A DNA stretch of 58,254 nucleotides, from NCBI GenBank assembly GCA_903831085.1, contig CAIKWE010000003.1, forward strand, positions 87,468-145,721. Direction: 5' to 3'. A model generated the notes under the pieces. The model had not been told where the DNA came from. It searched no databases and was given only the letters and a program-made list of their open reading frames with translations. Source of the DNA: an uncultured Verrucomicrobiota bacterium. Its GTDB lineage: Bacteria > Verrucomicrobiota > Kiritimatiellia > Kiritimatiellales > Tichowtungiaceae. The first letter of the stretch is position 1, and each line of letters opens with the position of its first letter. This document shows positions 15,508 to 24,197 of this stretch, one piece after another. A program made the position numbers and the translations under genes.

Positions 15508-16191
15508 CTATTTAACCATACTCAGCACAGCCTTTTCGGCGGCGTTTTTTTCGGCTTCTCGGCGGCTGGTTCCCTCACCGCGATAGGCGTAAGTCGAAAC
15601 GGTCACTTCGACGCAATAACGGCGGGCGTGATCCGGCCCGCTCGCCTCAGTCACTTTATACTCAGGAACCGCATAGCCCTTCTTCTGGGCGTATTCCTGA
15701 AGAATCCCCTTCGGATTATTCAGCACCGGCTCAGCGTTTTCCAAACATTGGAAAATGTTGCGCTCAAAAAATTTCCGCGCGGCCTTCAGTCCGCCGTCGA
15801 GCCAGACCGCGCCGAGCAGCGCCTCCAGCGCATCTTCGAGATTTGATTCACGGTCCGCGCCGCCGCTGGCGGCCTCGCCCTTGCCCAGCCGCAGGTGTTC
15901 GCCCAGTCCAAGCGCGCGCGCCGCTGAGGCCAGCGCTGTGCCGGAGCTGATCGCGCTTTTGAGTTTGGTCAGTTCGCCTTCCGCCGCCTGCGGATTCCGC
16001 TCCATCAGGATATCGGCGGCCAGCAAGCCCAGCACCGCATCGCCGAGAAATTCGAGCCGCTGGTTGTCGGACTCCGCGTCCGGCATCTCATAGCGGTACG
16101 ACGGATGCGTCAGCGCCGCCTCCAGCAGAGTCTTTTTCTTAAAGCGGTATTTAATTCGTTTCTCGAATCCAGGAAATTTAGAACGTTTCAT
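15508..16191 (-). CDS. rnc: Ribonuclease III
   Basis: Double-strand-specific endoribonuclease that processes rRNA precursors and structured mRNAs. The 227-residue protein has the catalytic signature NQRLEFLGDAVLG (about 43-55), the second acidic motif NLEDALEALLGAVWLDGG, and a C-terminal double-stranded-RNA-binding domain from about residue 158 (GILQEYAQKKGYAVPEY to AEKNAAEKAVLSM). In the linker, a TTCCAA palindrome in frame encodes IFQCLENAEP, making the linker between the domains partly repeat-derived. Confidence 0.96.
   Translation of the reverse strand: MKRSKFPGFEKRIKYRFKKKTLLEAALTHPSYRYEMPDAESDNQRLEFLGDAVLGLLAADILMERNPQAAEGELTKLKSAISSGTALASAARALGLGEHLRLGKGEAASGGADRESNLEDALEALLGAVWLDGGLKAARKFFERNIFQCLENAEPVLNNPKGILQEYAQKKGYAVPEYKVTEASGPDHARRYCVEVTVSTYAYRGEGTSRREAEKNAAEKAVLSMVK
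15737..15755. repeat. TTCCAA palindrome inside rnc
   Basis: A perfect TTTTCCAA-ACA-TTGGAAAA copy is read in frame on the minus strand as IFQCLEN, near the boundary between the nuclease domain and the RNA-binding domain. Confidence 0.85.
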
Positions 16192-16231
16192 TCCGTCGTT
16201 TATACGCTCCGCCCCGTATCAACCGGAAGGC

Positions 16232-16251
16232 TTTTTCCAATATTTGGAAAA
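16232..16251. repeat. TTCCAA palindrome upstream of rnc
   Basis: TTTTTCCAA-TAT-TTGGAAAA lies 40 bases upstream of the rnc start and 3 bases from the TGCGTAAC-family repeat. Confidence 0.8.
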
Positions 16252-16254
16252 GAA

Positions 16255-16437
16255 TGCGTAACAAGTAATACCATTTTCGCATGACTTCCGATTTTTATTA
16301 CCGCGCCCAACGGACGCGGCTACAGGAAATCGTTCTTGCTGTGGGTGCGGACGATGGCCGCGCCTGTACCGAATATCATACGGTTTTGGTATAATTCGCA
16401 ACCGGGGAGTTGTTTATTACGTTTTACTCGTTACGCA
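16255..16437. repeat. Dispersed repeat, TGCGTAACRAGTAA family (copy 2) with terminal inverted repeats
   Basis: The left half matches the repeat at 12218-12310. This copy has inverted ends: TGCGTAACAAGTAA at 16255-16268 and TTACTCGTTACGCA-like sequence ending at 16437. It therefore looks like a small non-autonomous mobile or palindromic unit of about 183 bases. It ends directly at the xerD stop codon. No gene is visible in 16192-16437. Confidence 0.75.
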
Positions 16438-17325
16438 CTACGCTCTGGGATGAAACTGGCGGTGAACGCCTTTGAGACGGTCAGGATCAACGTGCGTGTA
16501 AATCTGCGTCGTGGCGATGTCGGCGTGGCCGAGCATTTCCTGAATGATGCGCAGCGGCGCGCCGTTGGCCAGCAGATGACTGGCGAACGAATGGCGCAGG
16601 GTATGCGGATAAATCGTCTTGGTGATACCGGCGTCGCGGGCGCACTTTTTGATCATATCCCAGATCGTTTTGCGCGACATCGGCTGACGGCGACTGCTCA
16701 GAAATACCGTCTGCTCCTGCGGGCCGGGTGTAAGCTGCGGGCGAACCGACTGGACATACTGCTTCACTTTTTCGATAGCTTCTTTGCCGACCGGCACCAC
16801 GCGCTCTTTGCGTCCTTTGCCGATACAGCGCAGGAAATGTTCGTCAAAATGGAGATCGGTCAGTTGCAGACCGGCCAGTTCGGAAACGCGCAGTCCAGAA
16901 GCGTAGAAAATCTGTAATATGGCGAGGTTGCGGATACCAAGCGGCGTTTTGAGATCCGGCGCGGCAAACAGCCGGTCGATTTCTTTCGGCGTCAGCACGC
17001 TCGGAAGCATCTTCCAGACCTTGGGTGACTCCATCGTTTCGGCGACGTTGATGCTGAGCAGCCCTTCCTGCGCGAGGTAACGGAAGAAAACTTTGAGCGA
17101 AACAAGATGCCGCGACAGCGAGTTGGCCGCCAGACCGCGCGCTTTTTCCGCCATTAAGTGGTCGAGAATCTGTTTGCGCGTCACCGTATTGATGGAACGG
17201 ACGCCCTTTTCCGCCAGCCAGTCGAGAAAGCGCCCGATGTCGTCGGCATACGCCGCGCGCGTGTTTTTGCTTAAGCCCAGCTCAAGGGAAATATAATCTA
17301 AGAACTGCTCTAAAAGCGCTCTCAG
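16438..17325 (-). CDS. xerD: Tyrosine recombinase XerD, probable CTG start
   Basis: Resolves chromosome dimers at dif together with XerC. Starting at the CTG at 17325 gives 295 residues with an intact N-terminal SAM-like domain (LLEQFLDYISLELGLSKNTR onward). The active-site residues then fall at R146, K170, H241, R244, H267 and Y276, in step with those I recall for E. coli XerD (R148, K172, H244, R247, H270, Y279). The first conventional in-frame start, GTG 17184, would remove 47 residues of that domain. The CTG overlaps the purC stop (CTGA) and has GGAG five bases upstream, mimicking the ATGA overlaps elsewhere here. XerC rather than XerD cannot be fully excluded. Confidence 0.9.
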   Translation of the reverse strand: MRALLEQFLDYISLELGLSKNTRAAYADDIGRFLDWLAEKGVRSINTVTRKQILDHLMAEKARGLAANSLSRHLVSLKVFFRYLAQEGLLSINVAETMESPKVWKMLPSVLTPKEIDRLFAAPDLKTPLGIRNLAILQIFYASGLRVSELAGLQLTDLHFDEHFLRCIGKGRKERVVPVGKEAIEKVKQYVQSVRPQLTPGPQEQTVFLSSRRQPMSRKTIWDMIKKCARDAGITKTIYPHTLRHSFASHLLANGAPLRIIQEMLGHADIATTQIYTHVDPDRLKGVHRQFHPRA

Positions 17326-18212
17326 AGTTTCGCTCCGGTCAAACGTTCGTAGGCTTCGAGGTACTTGGCCTGCGTTTTGGTGATGATTTCTTCGGGAAGC
17401 GCGGGCGCGGGCGGAGTTTTGTCCCAGTCGAGCGTTTCGAGATAGTCGCGGACAAACTGTTTATCGTACGACATCGGCGAGGAGCCGACTTTGTAGGTGT
17501 CGGCGGGCCAGAAGCGCGAGCTGTCCGGCGTGAGCGCTTCATCGATCAGAATGATTTCGCCGTCAAGTTCACCGAACTCGAATTTGGTGTCGGCAATGAT
17601 GATGCCTTTGGTCAGCGCGTATTCGGCGGCCCGTTTGTAAAGCGCGATGCTGACCGATTTCAGTTTTTCAGCTTTAGCCGCACCGACAATTTCTTTGGCG
17701 CGCTCGAAGGAGATGTTTTCGTCATGGAGCCCCTGCTCCGCTTTGGTGGACGGGGTAAAAATCGGTTCGTCGAGTTTTGAGGCCATCTGATAACCGGCGC
17801 GCAGCGGCATGCCGCCGATCGTACCGCTCTGCTTGTATTCCTTCCAGCCGGAGCCGATCAGGTAGCCGCGCACGATGCACTCGACCGGAAACACGGTGGT
17901 TTTTTTGACGAGCATGGAGCGGCCCGCGAGCTGGTCAGCGTGCTGATTGAACGGCGCAGGAAATTTGCTGACATCGGTGGTGATCATGTGGTTTTTGACG
18001 ATGTCGCCGGTGCGCTCGAACCAGAACTTAGAGATCATGTTGAGCACGCTGCCTTTTTTCGGAACGCCGTTCGGCATCACGCAATCGAAGGCGGAAATAC
18101 GGTCGCTGGCCACAAACAGCAGTTTGTCGCCCGCGTCATAAATTTCACGCACCTTGCCGCTGCGCGGGTTGCCCGCTCCGGGAATCCGAATTTTTGTCAA
18201 AGCCTGATTCAT
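17322..18212 (-). CDS. purC: Phosphoribosylaminoimidazole-succinocarboxamide synthase (SAICAR synthetase)
   Basis: Joins aspartate to CAIR with ATP in purine synthesis. The 296-residue protein is of the longer bacterial/eukaryote-like form. Signatures include GKVREIYDAGDKLLFVASDRISAFD, the ECIVRGYLIGSGWKEY segment, and IIIADTKFEFGELDGEIILIDEALTPDSSRFW. ATG 18212 is preferred because AGGAG lies 5 bases upstream; a GTG at 18218 is in frame. It sits between nifS and xerD in a tightly packed unit. Confidence 0.96.
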   Translation of the reverse strand: MNQALTKIRIPGAGNPRSGKVREIYDAGDKLLFVASDRISAFDCVMPNGVPKKGSVLNMISKFWFERTGDIVKNHMITTDVSKFPAPFNQHADQLAGRSMLVKKTTVFPVECIVRGYLIGSGWKEYKQSGTIGGMPLRAGYQMASKLDEPIFTPSTKAEQGLHDENISFERAKEIVGAAKAEKLKSVSIALYKRAAEYALTKGIIIADTKFEFGELDGEIILIDEALTPDSSRFWPADTYKVGSSPMSYDKQFVRDYLETLDWDKTPPAPALPEEIITKTQAKYLEAYERLTGAKL

Positions 18213-18227
18213 GTTCACTCCTGATGG

Positions 18228-19385
18228 TTAAACAACAAACGGGGAAAGTTCACGAAGACGTTTTACAACTTTTGGCAGTTCGGTCAATACCGCGTCGACA
18301 TCTTCGTCCGAATTATAGGTGCTGAAGCTGAACCGGATGGAGCCGTGAACGGAAACGCCGGCCACGTTCATGGCGCGCAGAACGTGCGACGGCTCCAGCG
18401 AGCCGGAGGCGCAGGCCGAACCGGTCGAGGCGCAGATACCGCGGTCGTCGAGCATCAGCAGAATCGCTTCGCCCTCAATGAAATCAAAGCTAATGTTGGT
18501 GGTGTTGGGCAGACGGCTCTTCGGGTCGCCGTTGAGGCGCGCTCCGGGACAGGTTGAGAGAATGCCCTGCTCCAGCCGGTCGCGCAGCGCCTTGACACGG
18601 GTGTTTTCCTCTTTCAGGTGTTTGGCCGCCAGATCACAGGCCACGCCGAGTCCGACGATATACGGCACATTTTCGGTGCCGGCGCGCCGCCCGCGCTCCT
18701 GATATCCGCCGAGGATCAACGGTTTCACCTTGGTGCCGCGCCGGATGTAGATAGCGCCGACGCCTTTGGGCGCATGCAGTTTGTGGCCGGAGAGCGAAAG
18801 CATATCGATCGGCAGGTCGCGCACCTTCATCGGAATCTTGCCGACGGCCTGCACAGCGTCAGTATGAAAAATTCCGCCCGCCTCATGCACCATTTCGCCG
18901 ATCATTCCGACCGGAAAAATCACGCCGGTTTCATTATTCGCCCACATGATCGAGGTGAGCGTTTTACCGGCCTTCACTTCACGCCGCAGTGTGTCCAGAT
19001 CAAGGCGACCGAGCTGATCCACGTCGAGTTTGGTCAGGCGAAAGCCGCGATCTTCGAGGTAGTGGCATGGCCCGGAAACGGCGGCGTGTTCCACCTTGGA
19101 CGTGATAACGTGCGGCGGCTTATCCATCGCCTCCGCGCCGCCGCGAATAGCCAGATTGTTGCTCTCCGAACCACAGCTGGTGAAGGTGATTTCCTGCGGG
19201 TCGGCCGCGCCGATTAAAGCGGCGACCTGTTCGCGGGCGGCTTCCACATATTTTTTAACCTGCCCGCCGAAGGTGTGCATGCTGGACGGATTGCCCCACA
19301 GATTCGTCAGGAACGGCATCATCGCCTCGCGTACTTCGTCCGCGATCTGTGTGGTGGCGTTGTTATCAAGATAGACCGTGCGCAT
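18228..19385 (-). CDS. nifS: Cysteine desulfurase NifS
   Basis: A PLP enzyme that removes sulfur from cysteine and passes the persulfide to the NifU scaffold. The 385-residue protein has YLDNNATT at the N-terminus, the PLP-lysine region SLSGHKLHAPKGVGAIYIR, and the sulfur-carrying cysteine in GSACASGSLEPSHVL. ATG 19385 shares its first base with the nifU stop (TGATG). No nitrogenase genes are in the window, so the pair most likely serves general Fe-S assembly (NadA, Ech, HydE). Confidence 0.95.
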   Translation of the reverse strand: MRTVYLDNNATTQIADEVREAMMPFLTNLWGNPSSMHTFGGQVKKYVEAAREQVAALIGAADPQEITFTSCGSESNNLAIRGGAEAMDKPPHVITSKVEHAAVSGPCHYLEDRGFRLTKLDVDQLGRLDLDTLRREVKAGKTLTSIMWANNETGVIFPVGMIGEMVHEAGGIFHTDAVQAVGKIPMKVRDLPIDMLSLSGHKLHAPKGVGAIYIRRGTKVKPLILGGYQERGRRAGTENVPYIVGLGVACDLAAKHLKEENTRVKALRDRLEQGILSTCPGARLNGDPKSRLPNTTNISFDFIEGEAILLMLDDRGICASTGSACASGSLEPSHVLRAMNVAGVSVHGSIRFSFSTYNSDEDVDAVLTELPKVVKRLRELSPFVV

Positions 19386-20221
19386 CACTTGACCTCCTCA
19401 ACACGAATGTTTTCGGAAACATTGTCTTTCAGCCGCGCTTCGACCACATCCTTGAGCGTGATCGCAGAAACCACGCAACCGGAACAGGCACCGCGGAAGC
19501 GGACTTTGACCGTATTGCCGTCCACATCAATCAGCTCCAGATCGCCGCCGTCCTGGCGCAACGCCGGACGGATTTCGCGGTCAATGACATCCTCGATCAA
19601 ATGAATCCGCTGTAAGTTCGTCAGCTGTTTTTTCTCCGGCGCGGCGGAAGCCGCCTGCTCGCCGTGAACACGGTCGATAATTTTCTGAAGTTCCGGCAGA
19701 CAGTTGCCGCAGCCGCCCCCGGCCTTGCAGGCGTTAGTCAGAGCTTCCAAAGTCTGAACGTTGTTTTCGCGGGTAACGCGTTCGATCTCTTTATCCGTCA
19801 CGCCGAAGCAATGGCAGACCACTTCGCCTTCGAGTTCTTTGTTCCACGTCTTGCCGGTGCGGTAGTTGTAGATCGCCGCTTCGAGAGCCTCGCGCCCCAT
19901 CACCGAACAATGCACCTTCTGTTTCGGCAGGCCGCCGAGATATGCCGCGATGTCCTTGTTGGTGATTTTTTCCACTTCGTCGAGCGTCTTGCCGATAATC
20001 ATTTCGGTCAGCGCCGAAGAGGAGGCAATCGCGCTGGCGCAACCGAACGTCTGGAATTTCGCCTCTTCGATGCGGCCCGCGCCATCCAGCTTGAACATCA
20101 GCTTGAGCGCATCGCCGCATGCCAGTGAGCCGACCTCGCCGGTTCCGTCGGGGTTTTCAATTTTCCCGACGTTACGCGGATGCTTAAAATGGTCGTTCAC
20201 TTTGTCTGTATAGTCCCACAT
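19385..20221 (-). CDS. nifU: Fe-S cluster scaffold NifU (three-domain)
   Basis: Scaffold that assembles Fe-S clusters and hands them to target proteins. The 278-residue protein has the full NifU layout. The first domain is IscU-like, about 1-125, with cluster cysteines in SLACGD, TFGCAS and KVHCSV. A BFD-type [2Fe-2S] domain follows, about 130-180 (VVCHCFGVT and GGGCGNC). The C-terminal Nfu domain has GACSGC, about 205-275. AGGAG lies 7 bases before ATG 20221. It is co-directional with nifS downstream and nadA upstream (51-base gap). Confidence 0.96.
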   Translation of the reverse strand: MWDYTDKVNDHFKHPRNVGKIENPDGTGEVGSLACGDALKLMFKLDGAGRIEEAKFQTFGCASAIASSSALTEMIIGKTLDEVEKITNKDIAAYLGGLPKQKVHCSVMGREALEAAIYNYRTGKTWNKELEGEVVCHCFGVTDKEIERVTRENNVQTLEALTNACKAGGGCGNCLPELQKIIDRVHGEQAASAAPEKKQLTNLQRIHLIEDVIDREIRPALRQDGGDLELIDVDGNTVKVRFRGACSGCVVSAITLKDVVEARLKDNVSENIRVEEVK

Positions 20222-20272
20222 GGCATTTCTCCTGAAAGGTGACCGGGATATTCGGGTTTAAAGCTTTCTTGG

Positions 20273-21178
20273 TCAACCGATTTCGAGCATTCGTTCAATT
20301 GAGCTGACCGCGCGGCGGGCGATAGCCTTCGGCACCGTCACCCTCTCTTTCATATCCTGAAGGCACCAAAGCACCTTTTCGAGCGTGATCTTCTTCATAT
20401 TCGGACAAACCGCGCGATCCGGGTTGACCGGATAGAATTTTTTTCCCGGATTTTCATTCCTCAGGCGGTAGTTGATCCCCATCTCGGTGGCGATGATGAA
20501 CTCCTTGTGATCTGAAGCCTGCGCGAAGCGGCACATCTGCCCGGTCGAAAGCAACTCGTCGGCCAGATCGCGCACCGGCTTATTGCACTCCGGATGCGCC
20601 AGCACCAGCGCATCCGGATGTTCTGCCTTCATCTCCAGCACATCGCTGTCGCGGATGCGTTCGTGCGTCGGACAAAAACCGTTATAGAGAATCATCTCGC
20701 GTCCCAGCCGTTCGGCCACGAACGCGCCAAGATTGCGGTCGGGAACAAAAATAATTTCCACATCGCCGAGCGACTGCGCCACCTTCACCGCATTCGACGA
20801 CGTGCAGCAGATATCGCTCTCCGCCTTCACCTCCGCCGAACTGTTCACATAGCAGACCACCTTCGCGCCGGGATGCGACCCCTTGAGCGCGCGGAGCTTC
20901 TCCGCCGTCACCATGTCGGCCATCGGACAGCCCGCTTGCGGATCGGGAATCAGAATCGTTTTTTCCGGCGAAAGGATTGCAGCGGTCTCGGCCATAAAAT
21001 GGACACCGCAGAAAACCACCACTTCGTTGGGAAGCGTCGCGGCCTTACGGCTCAGCTCCAGCGAGTCGCCTGTGAAGTCGGCAATCGCCTGCACCTCATC
21101 GACCTGATAGTTGTGGGCGATAATCACCGCGCCGCGTTTTTTCTTCAGCGCCGCAATCTGCTCTTCAATCGTCTTCAT
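20273..21178 (-). CDS. nadA: Quinolinate synthase
   Basis: Condenses iminoaspartate with dihydroxyacetone phosphate to quinolinate in NAD synthesis, using an oxygen-sensitive [4Fe-4S] cluster. The 301-residue protein shows AHNYQVDEVQAIADFTGDSLELS, the first cluster cysteine in VVFCGVHFMAETA, the second in CCTSSNAVKV, and the third in CPNMKKITLEKVLWCL. It is the first gene of the apparent unit nadA-nifU-nifS-purC-xerD, which places an Fe-S enzyme directly with its cluster-assembly genes. Confidence 0.97.
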   Translation of the reverse strand: MKTIEEQIAALKKKRGAVIIAHNYQVDEVQAIADFTGDSLELSRKAATLPNEVVVFCGVHFMAETAAILSPEKTILIPDPQAGCPMADMVTAEKLRALKGSHPGAKVVCYVNSSAEVKAESDICCTSSNAVKVAQSLGDVEIIFVPDRNLGAFVAERLGREMILYNGFCPTHERIRDSDVLEMKAEHPDALVLAHPECNKPVRDLADELLSTGQMCRFAQASDHKEFIIATEMGINYRLRNENPGKKFYPVNPDRAVCPNMKKITLEKVLWCLQDMKERVTVPKAIARRAVSSIERMLEIG

Positions 21179-21246
21179 CGCGTTGAATATACCACCGTTC
21201 TTCCGAACTTTGGAACTTTTCAGTCAATTTTTGTCGTTTCCAGCCA

Positions 21247-21278
21247 GAAAAAAAGCACCCCGAATATTTGGGGTGCTT
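21247..21278 (-). terminator. Rho-independent terminator of the PEP-CTERM gene
   Basis: On the minus strand an AAGCACCCC / GGGGTGCTT stem with an 8-base loop (21253-21278) is followed by a run of seven T. It lies 27 bases after the PEP-CTERM stop codon. Confidence 0.85.
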
Positions 21279-21304
21279 GCTTGCAGTGACAACGGGAATT
21301 CCGG

Positions 21305-22093
21305 TCAGCAACGCAATTTGAGCCGCAGAAGCCAAGCCAATCCGCCGCCAAAGGCCAGCAGAAGAACCGTTGCCGGCTCAGGGATGACTGGCGTCACTGA
21401 CGCGTACGTCGTTCCGAGACGCAACTCATCCACATCCAGTTTTTCGGTTCCGCCGGACTGAATGCGGAAGGTATCAAAGGAAAAATTTGTGAAACTCATA
21501 CTGGCACTCGCTGTGACAGGCGCGCTGCCGCCCATCGTGGAGGGATTAACGTACAAACTTATCATCCCGGCGATCCCATCCAATTTCACCACAAGGAATC
21601 CTGTCGCATTGCTGACGGTTGTTACGGTCGAATCCACACCGCCCAACCCGAATCTCTCTATGCCCCACTTGGTATCGACATAGCGCTGGCCGAAGAAAAA
21701 CTTCTCCGTGCCGCCACCCAGGAAAAGAGAAACACCGGCGTAACTGTTGCCGACGCTCTGATCCACCTGCATCAGCGCGCTAAGCCAGAGAACTTGACCC
21801 GCCGTGCTGTTCGTTACACCAAGTGCGCGGAAAATCCCCTGATTGTTACCCTGAACCTCCACACTGTCTCCGGAAATGGACAGGTTTGAATAAGTTAAAT
21901 CACCCGTTTCCATAATAGCAGTTGTAGCGCCGGTCCAGTTTTTCCCCGCCGTGGGCCAGTCACTGTTACTTCCCTGACCGACAATCTGACTGCCGACTGC
22001 ATAGGAAAATTCATCCTGAGCAAGCAACGTCGCTTGGGCCGTCTGAATCATCAGCCCCGTAGCACTCACCGCAACTATTAGATACCGTATCAT
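21305..22093 (-). CDS. PEP-CTERM domain secreted protein
   Basis: A 262-residue exported protein with an N-terminal signal peptide (cleavage likely after TAQA near residue 22). The body is beta-rich, Ser/Thr/Gly-rich and cysteine-free, with a LamG-like look (WLSALMQVD, SLYVNPSTMGG). It ends in a classical PEP-CTERM sorting signal: VIPEPATVLLLA, a short hydrophobic helix, and a basic end (RLKLRC). Such proteins are processed by exosortase and exported to the surface or matrix, and the gene for that enzyme is not in this window. A strong GGGGG ribosome site precedes ATG 22093 and a terminator follows, so it is a single-gene unit. Confidence 0.92.
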   Translation of the reverse strand: MIRYLIVAVSATGLMIQTAQATLLAQDEFSYAVGSQIVGQGSNSDWPTAGKNWTGATTAIMETGDLTYSNLSISGDSVEVQGNNQGIFRALGVTNSTAGQVLWLSALMQVDQSVGNSYAGVSLFLGGGTEKFFFGQRYVDTKWGIERFGLGGVDSTVTTVSNATGFLVVKLDGIAGMISLYVNPSTMGGSAPVTASASMSFTNFSFDTFRIQSGGTEKLDVDELRLGTTYASVTPVIPEPATVLLLAFGGGLAWLLRLKLRC

Positions 22094-22185
22094 TTTGTGC
22101 CCCCTGTATTTCGATTTATAAACCCGTATTGAATGACGGCATTTTATCCCCCAACCTGCGAGAAAACAAGCCGCAATTCAGGTCA

Positions 22186-22890
22186 TCACTCCGCATTCGC
22201 GGTGACCTGCTCAGCGGCCGCCTGCTCCAGGGCAGGCGGAGGAAGCGGGCCGGATCTTACGGCGTATTGTTTCGGCGAAAGCATGCCGCCCGAAACACAC
22301 ATTTTGATACCGTCTTCAACGGTAATGTCGGTGAAGGTCACATCCTCTTCCGGCAGCAGGAGAAGAAATCCGGAGGTTGGATTCGGTGTCGTGGCGACAA
22401 ACACACGGTAAAGGGTTTTTCCCTGCGGATTGAGAATCGTGCCGGTGATAAACCCGACGGCCAGCGATCCGGTATGAGGAAACTCAACCAGCACGGTGGC
22501 TGTGAACGCCGCTTTGGTTGAGCTGGAAAAGGTGTCCATCACCTGCTTGGAGGCGGAATAAACCGATTTCACAATCGGCAGTCTCAACATCAGTTTTTCG
22601 CCCATCAAAATAAACCGGCGTCCAATCAAATGGGTGGTAAACATGCCGACCAGGTAAATCATCAGCAGGGCGAGAACCGTCGCGATAAAGACAAGAACCC
22701 CTCCAGGCAGATCTTTGAGCACCGGAAGCTCTTCAAGCACCGGCAGAACAAAAGCGGTCAGCGCGGCAAAAATCAGTTTGAGAATAAACAGAGTGATGAC
22801 CAGCGGACCGAGCACCAGCAATCCTGAAATCATCCGGGCTTTCAGATGTCCGCCGGGTTTGATCTCCGTTTTCTTTTCCATGTTTTCCAT
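22186..22890 (-). CDS. DUF502 family membrane protein
   Basis: A 234-residue inner-membrane protein with two transmembrane segments (about 20-45 and 65-90) and the DUF502 pattern: LVLGPLVITLFILKLIF, a PGGVLVF stretch, and the soluble MLRLPIVKSVYSASKQVMDTF and VATTPNPTSGFLLLLPEEDV segments. The family is widespread and has no firm function. It lies 29 bases downstream of the permease on the same strand. AGGAG precedes ATG 22890. Confidence 0.88.
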   Translation of the reverse strand: MENMEKKTEIKPGGHLKARMISGLLVLGPLVITLFILKLIFAALTAFVLPVLEELPVLKDLPGGVLVFIATVLALLMIYLVGMFTTHLIGRRFILMGEKLMLRLPIVKSVYSASKQVMDTFSSSTKAAFTATVLVEFPHTGSLAVGFITGTILNPQGKTLYRVFVATTPNPTSGFLLLLPEEDVTFTDITVEDGIKMCVSGGMLSPKQYAVRSGPLPPPALEQAAAEQVTANAE

Positions 22891-22919
22891 TAATTATTCT
22901 CCTAAATATTCAGTGACCA

Positions 22920-24197
22920 TTACACGCCCCACACCCACCAGACAAAAGCGCAGGCGGAAACAACCGCCGCGACGGTGAAGGGAACTCCAATCCGCATAAA
23001 CTCCTTGAACCCGACCTGATAACCGCTCTTCTTCAAAATGCCAAGGGTGACGACATTGGCGGACGCGCCAATAGGCGTCAAGTTTCCGCCAAGGCATGCG
23101 CCGATCAGCAGACCGAACATGAGCAGAGGAACCGGCGCGCCGATCTGGTCGGCCACTTTCTGAGCGACAGGAATCATCACCAGTAGGAACGGCACGTTAT
23201 CCACAAATCCCGACACCAGAACCGAAAACAGCACGATGACCGTAAAAGCGAGCGCCGCGTTGGAGCCGACCCATCCGACCATGCCGGAAGCCAGCTTGTC
23301 CATCCAGCCGGAGTCGCTAAGACCGCCCACCAGAACGAAGATACCGATCAGGAAGAACGTCGTATCCCAGTCAAGGGTTTTGGCAAGCTTACGCAAACTG
23401 CCCCAGCGCGCGATTACACGGAACCAAACCAGAGCAATCGCGCCGAGAATCAAGGTGTAGGTTCCGGCAAACCACTTGAAGTCCGGATCGAACAGCGTGG
23501 CAAACGAAAGCCCGACGACCAGCAGACCCAGCAGAGAAGCGGGAACCCATGATCGGGCTTGCTCCTGCGCCAGCAAAACCGATTTTGTGCGATGACCGCG
23601 AAATAGCCAGGCCAGCACCAGCAATGAAGCAACTGCACCGATCTGAACGGCGAAGAAAATGCCGGGCCGTCCTTCATACGCAAAGAAATCCCAAAAACCC
23701 ATGCGCATATATCCGGCCAGAATCATGCTCGGCGGATCGCCGATCATCGTCGCCGTCCCTTGCAGATTACTGCTCACGGCAATACCGATCAGCAACGGCA
23801 CGGGACTGACTTTCAGTTTATCGGCCAGACTCAATGCGACCGGCGCGAGCAGAAGCACCACGGCGACGTTTTCAACAAACATGGAAATGACACCGGCCAG
23901 CGCGCATAGAATCAGCATCGCGACGCGCGTGCTTTTGGCCTTATCGACCAGCCATTCGGCCATAACCGCCGGAACGCGCGACATCATAAAAATCTCGGCC
24001 AGAATCAAGGTGCCGAAAAAGAGACCCATCACGTTCCAGCTGATCTTGATGAAAAACGCATCCTGCCATGTCAGCACACCGGTCGCGATCAGTAGAGCGC
24101 CTCCGGCACAAGCGACCCACGAACGTTTTCCCGGCAGGAAGACGAACAGAACGTAACAGAGCACAAATACGGCCAGACTGATCCACTCTTTTGTCAT
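22920..24197 (-). CDS. SLC13 / ArsB-NhaD superfamily permease
   Basis: A 425-residue protein with about eleven membrane segments and the duplicated layout of the ion transporter superfamily. The first half has SMFVENVAVVLLLAPVALSLA and IGDPPSMI. The second repeats the same pattern with SGFVDNVPFLLVMIPVA and GGNLTPIGASANVV. These paired motifs occur in NhaD, ArsB and related anion permeases. The substrate (Na+, arsenite or a dicarboxylate) cannot be decided from sequence. AGGA lies 7 bases before ATG 24197. Confidence 0.85.
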   Translation of the reverse strand: MTKEWISLAVFVLCYVLFVFLPGKRSWVACAGGALLIATGVLTWQDAFFIKISWNVMGLFFGTLILAEIFMMSRVPAVMAEWLVDKAKSTRVAMLILCALAGVISMFVENVAVVLLLAPVALSLADKLKVSPVPLLIGIAVSSNLQGTATMIGDPPSMILAGYMRMGFWDFFAYEGRPGIFFAVQIGAVASLLVLAWLFRGHRTKSVLLAQEQARSWVPASLLGLLVVGLSFATLFDPDFKWFAGTYTLILGAIALVWFRVIARWGSLRKLAKTLDWDTTFFLIGIFVLVGGLSDSGWMDKLASGMVGWVGSNAALAFTVIVLFSVLVSGFVDNVPFLLVMIPVAQKVADQIGAPVPLLMFGLLIGACLGGNLTPIGASANVVTLGILKKSGYQVGFKEFMRIGVPFTVAAVVSACAFVWWVWGV

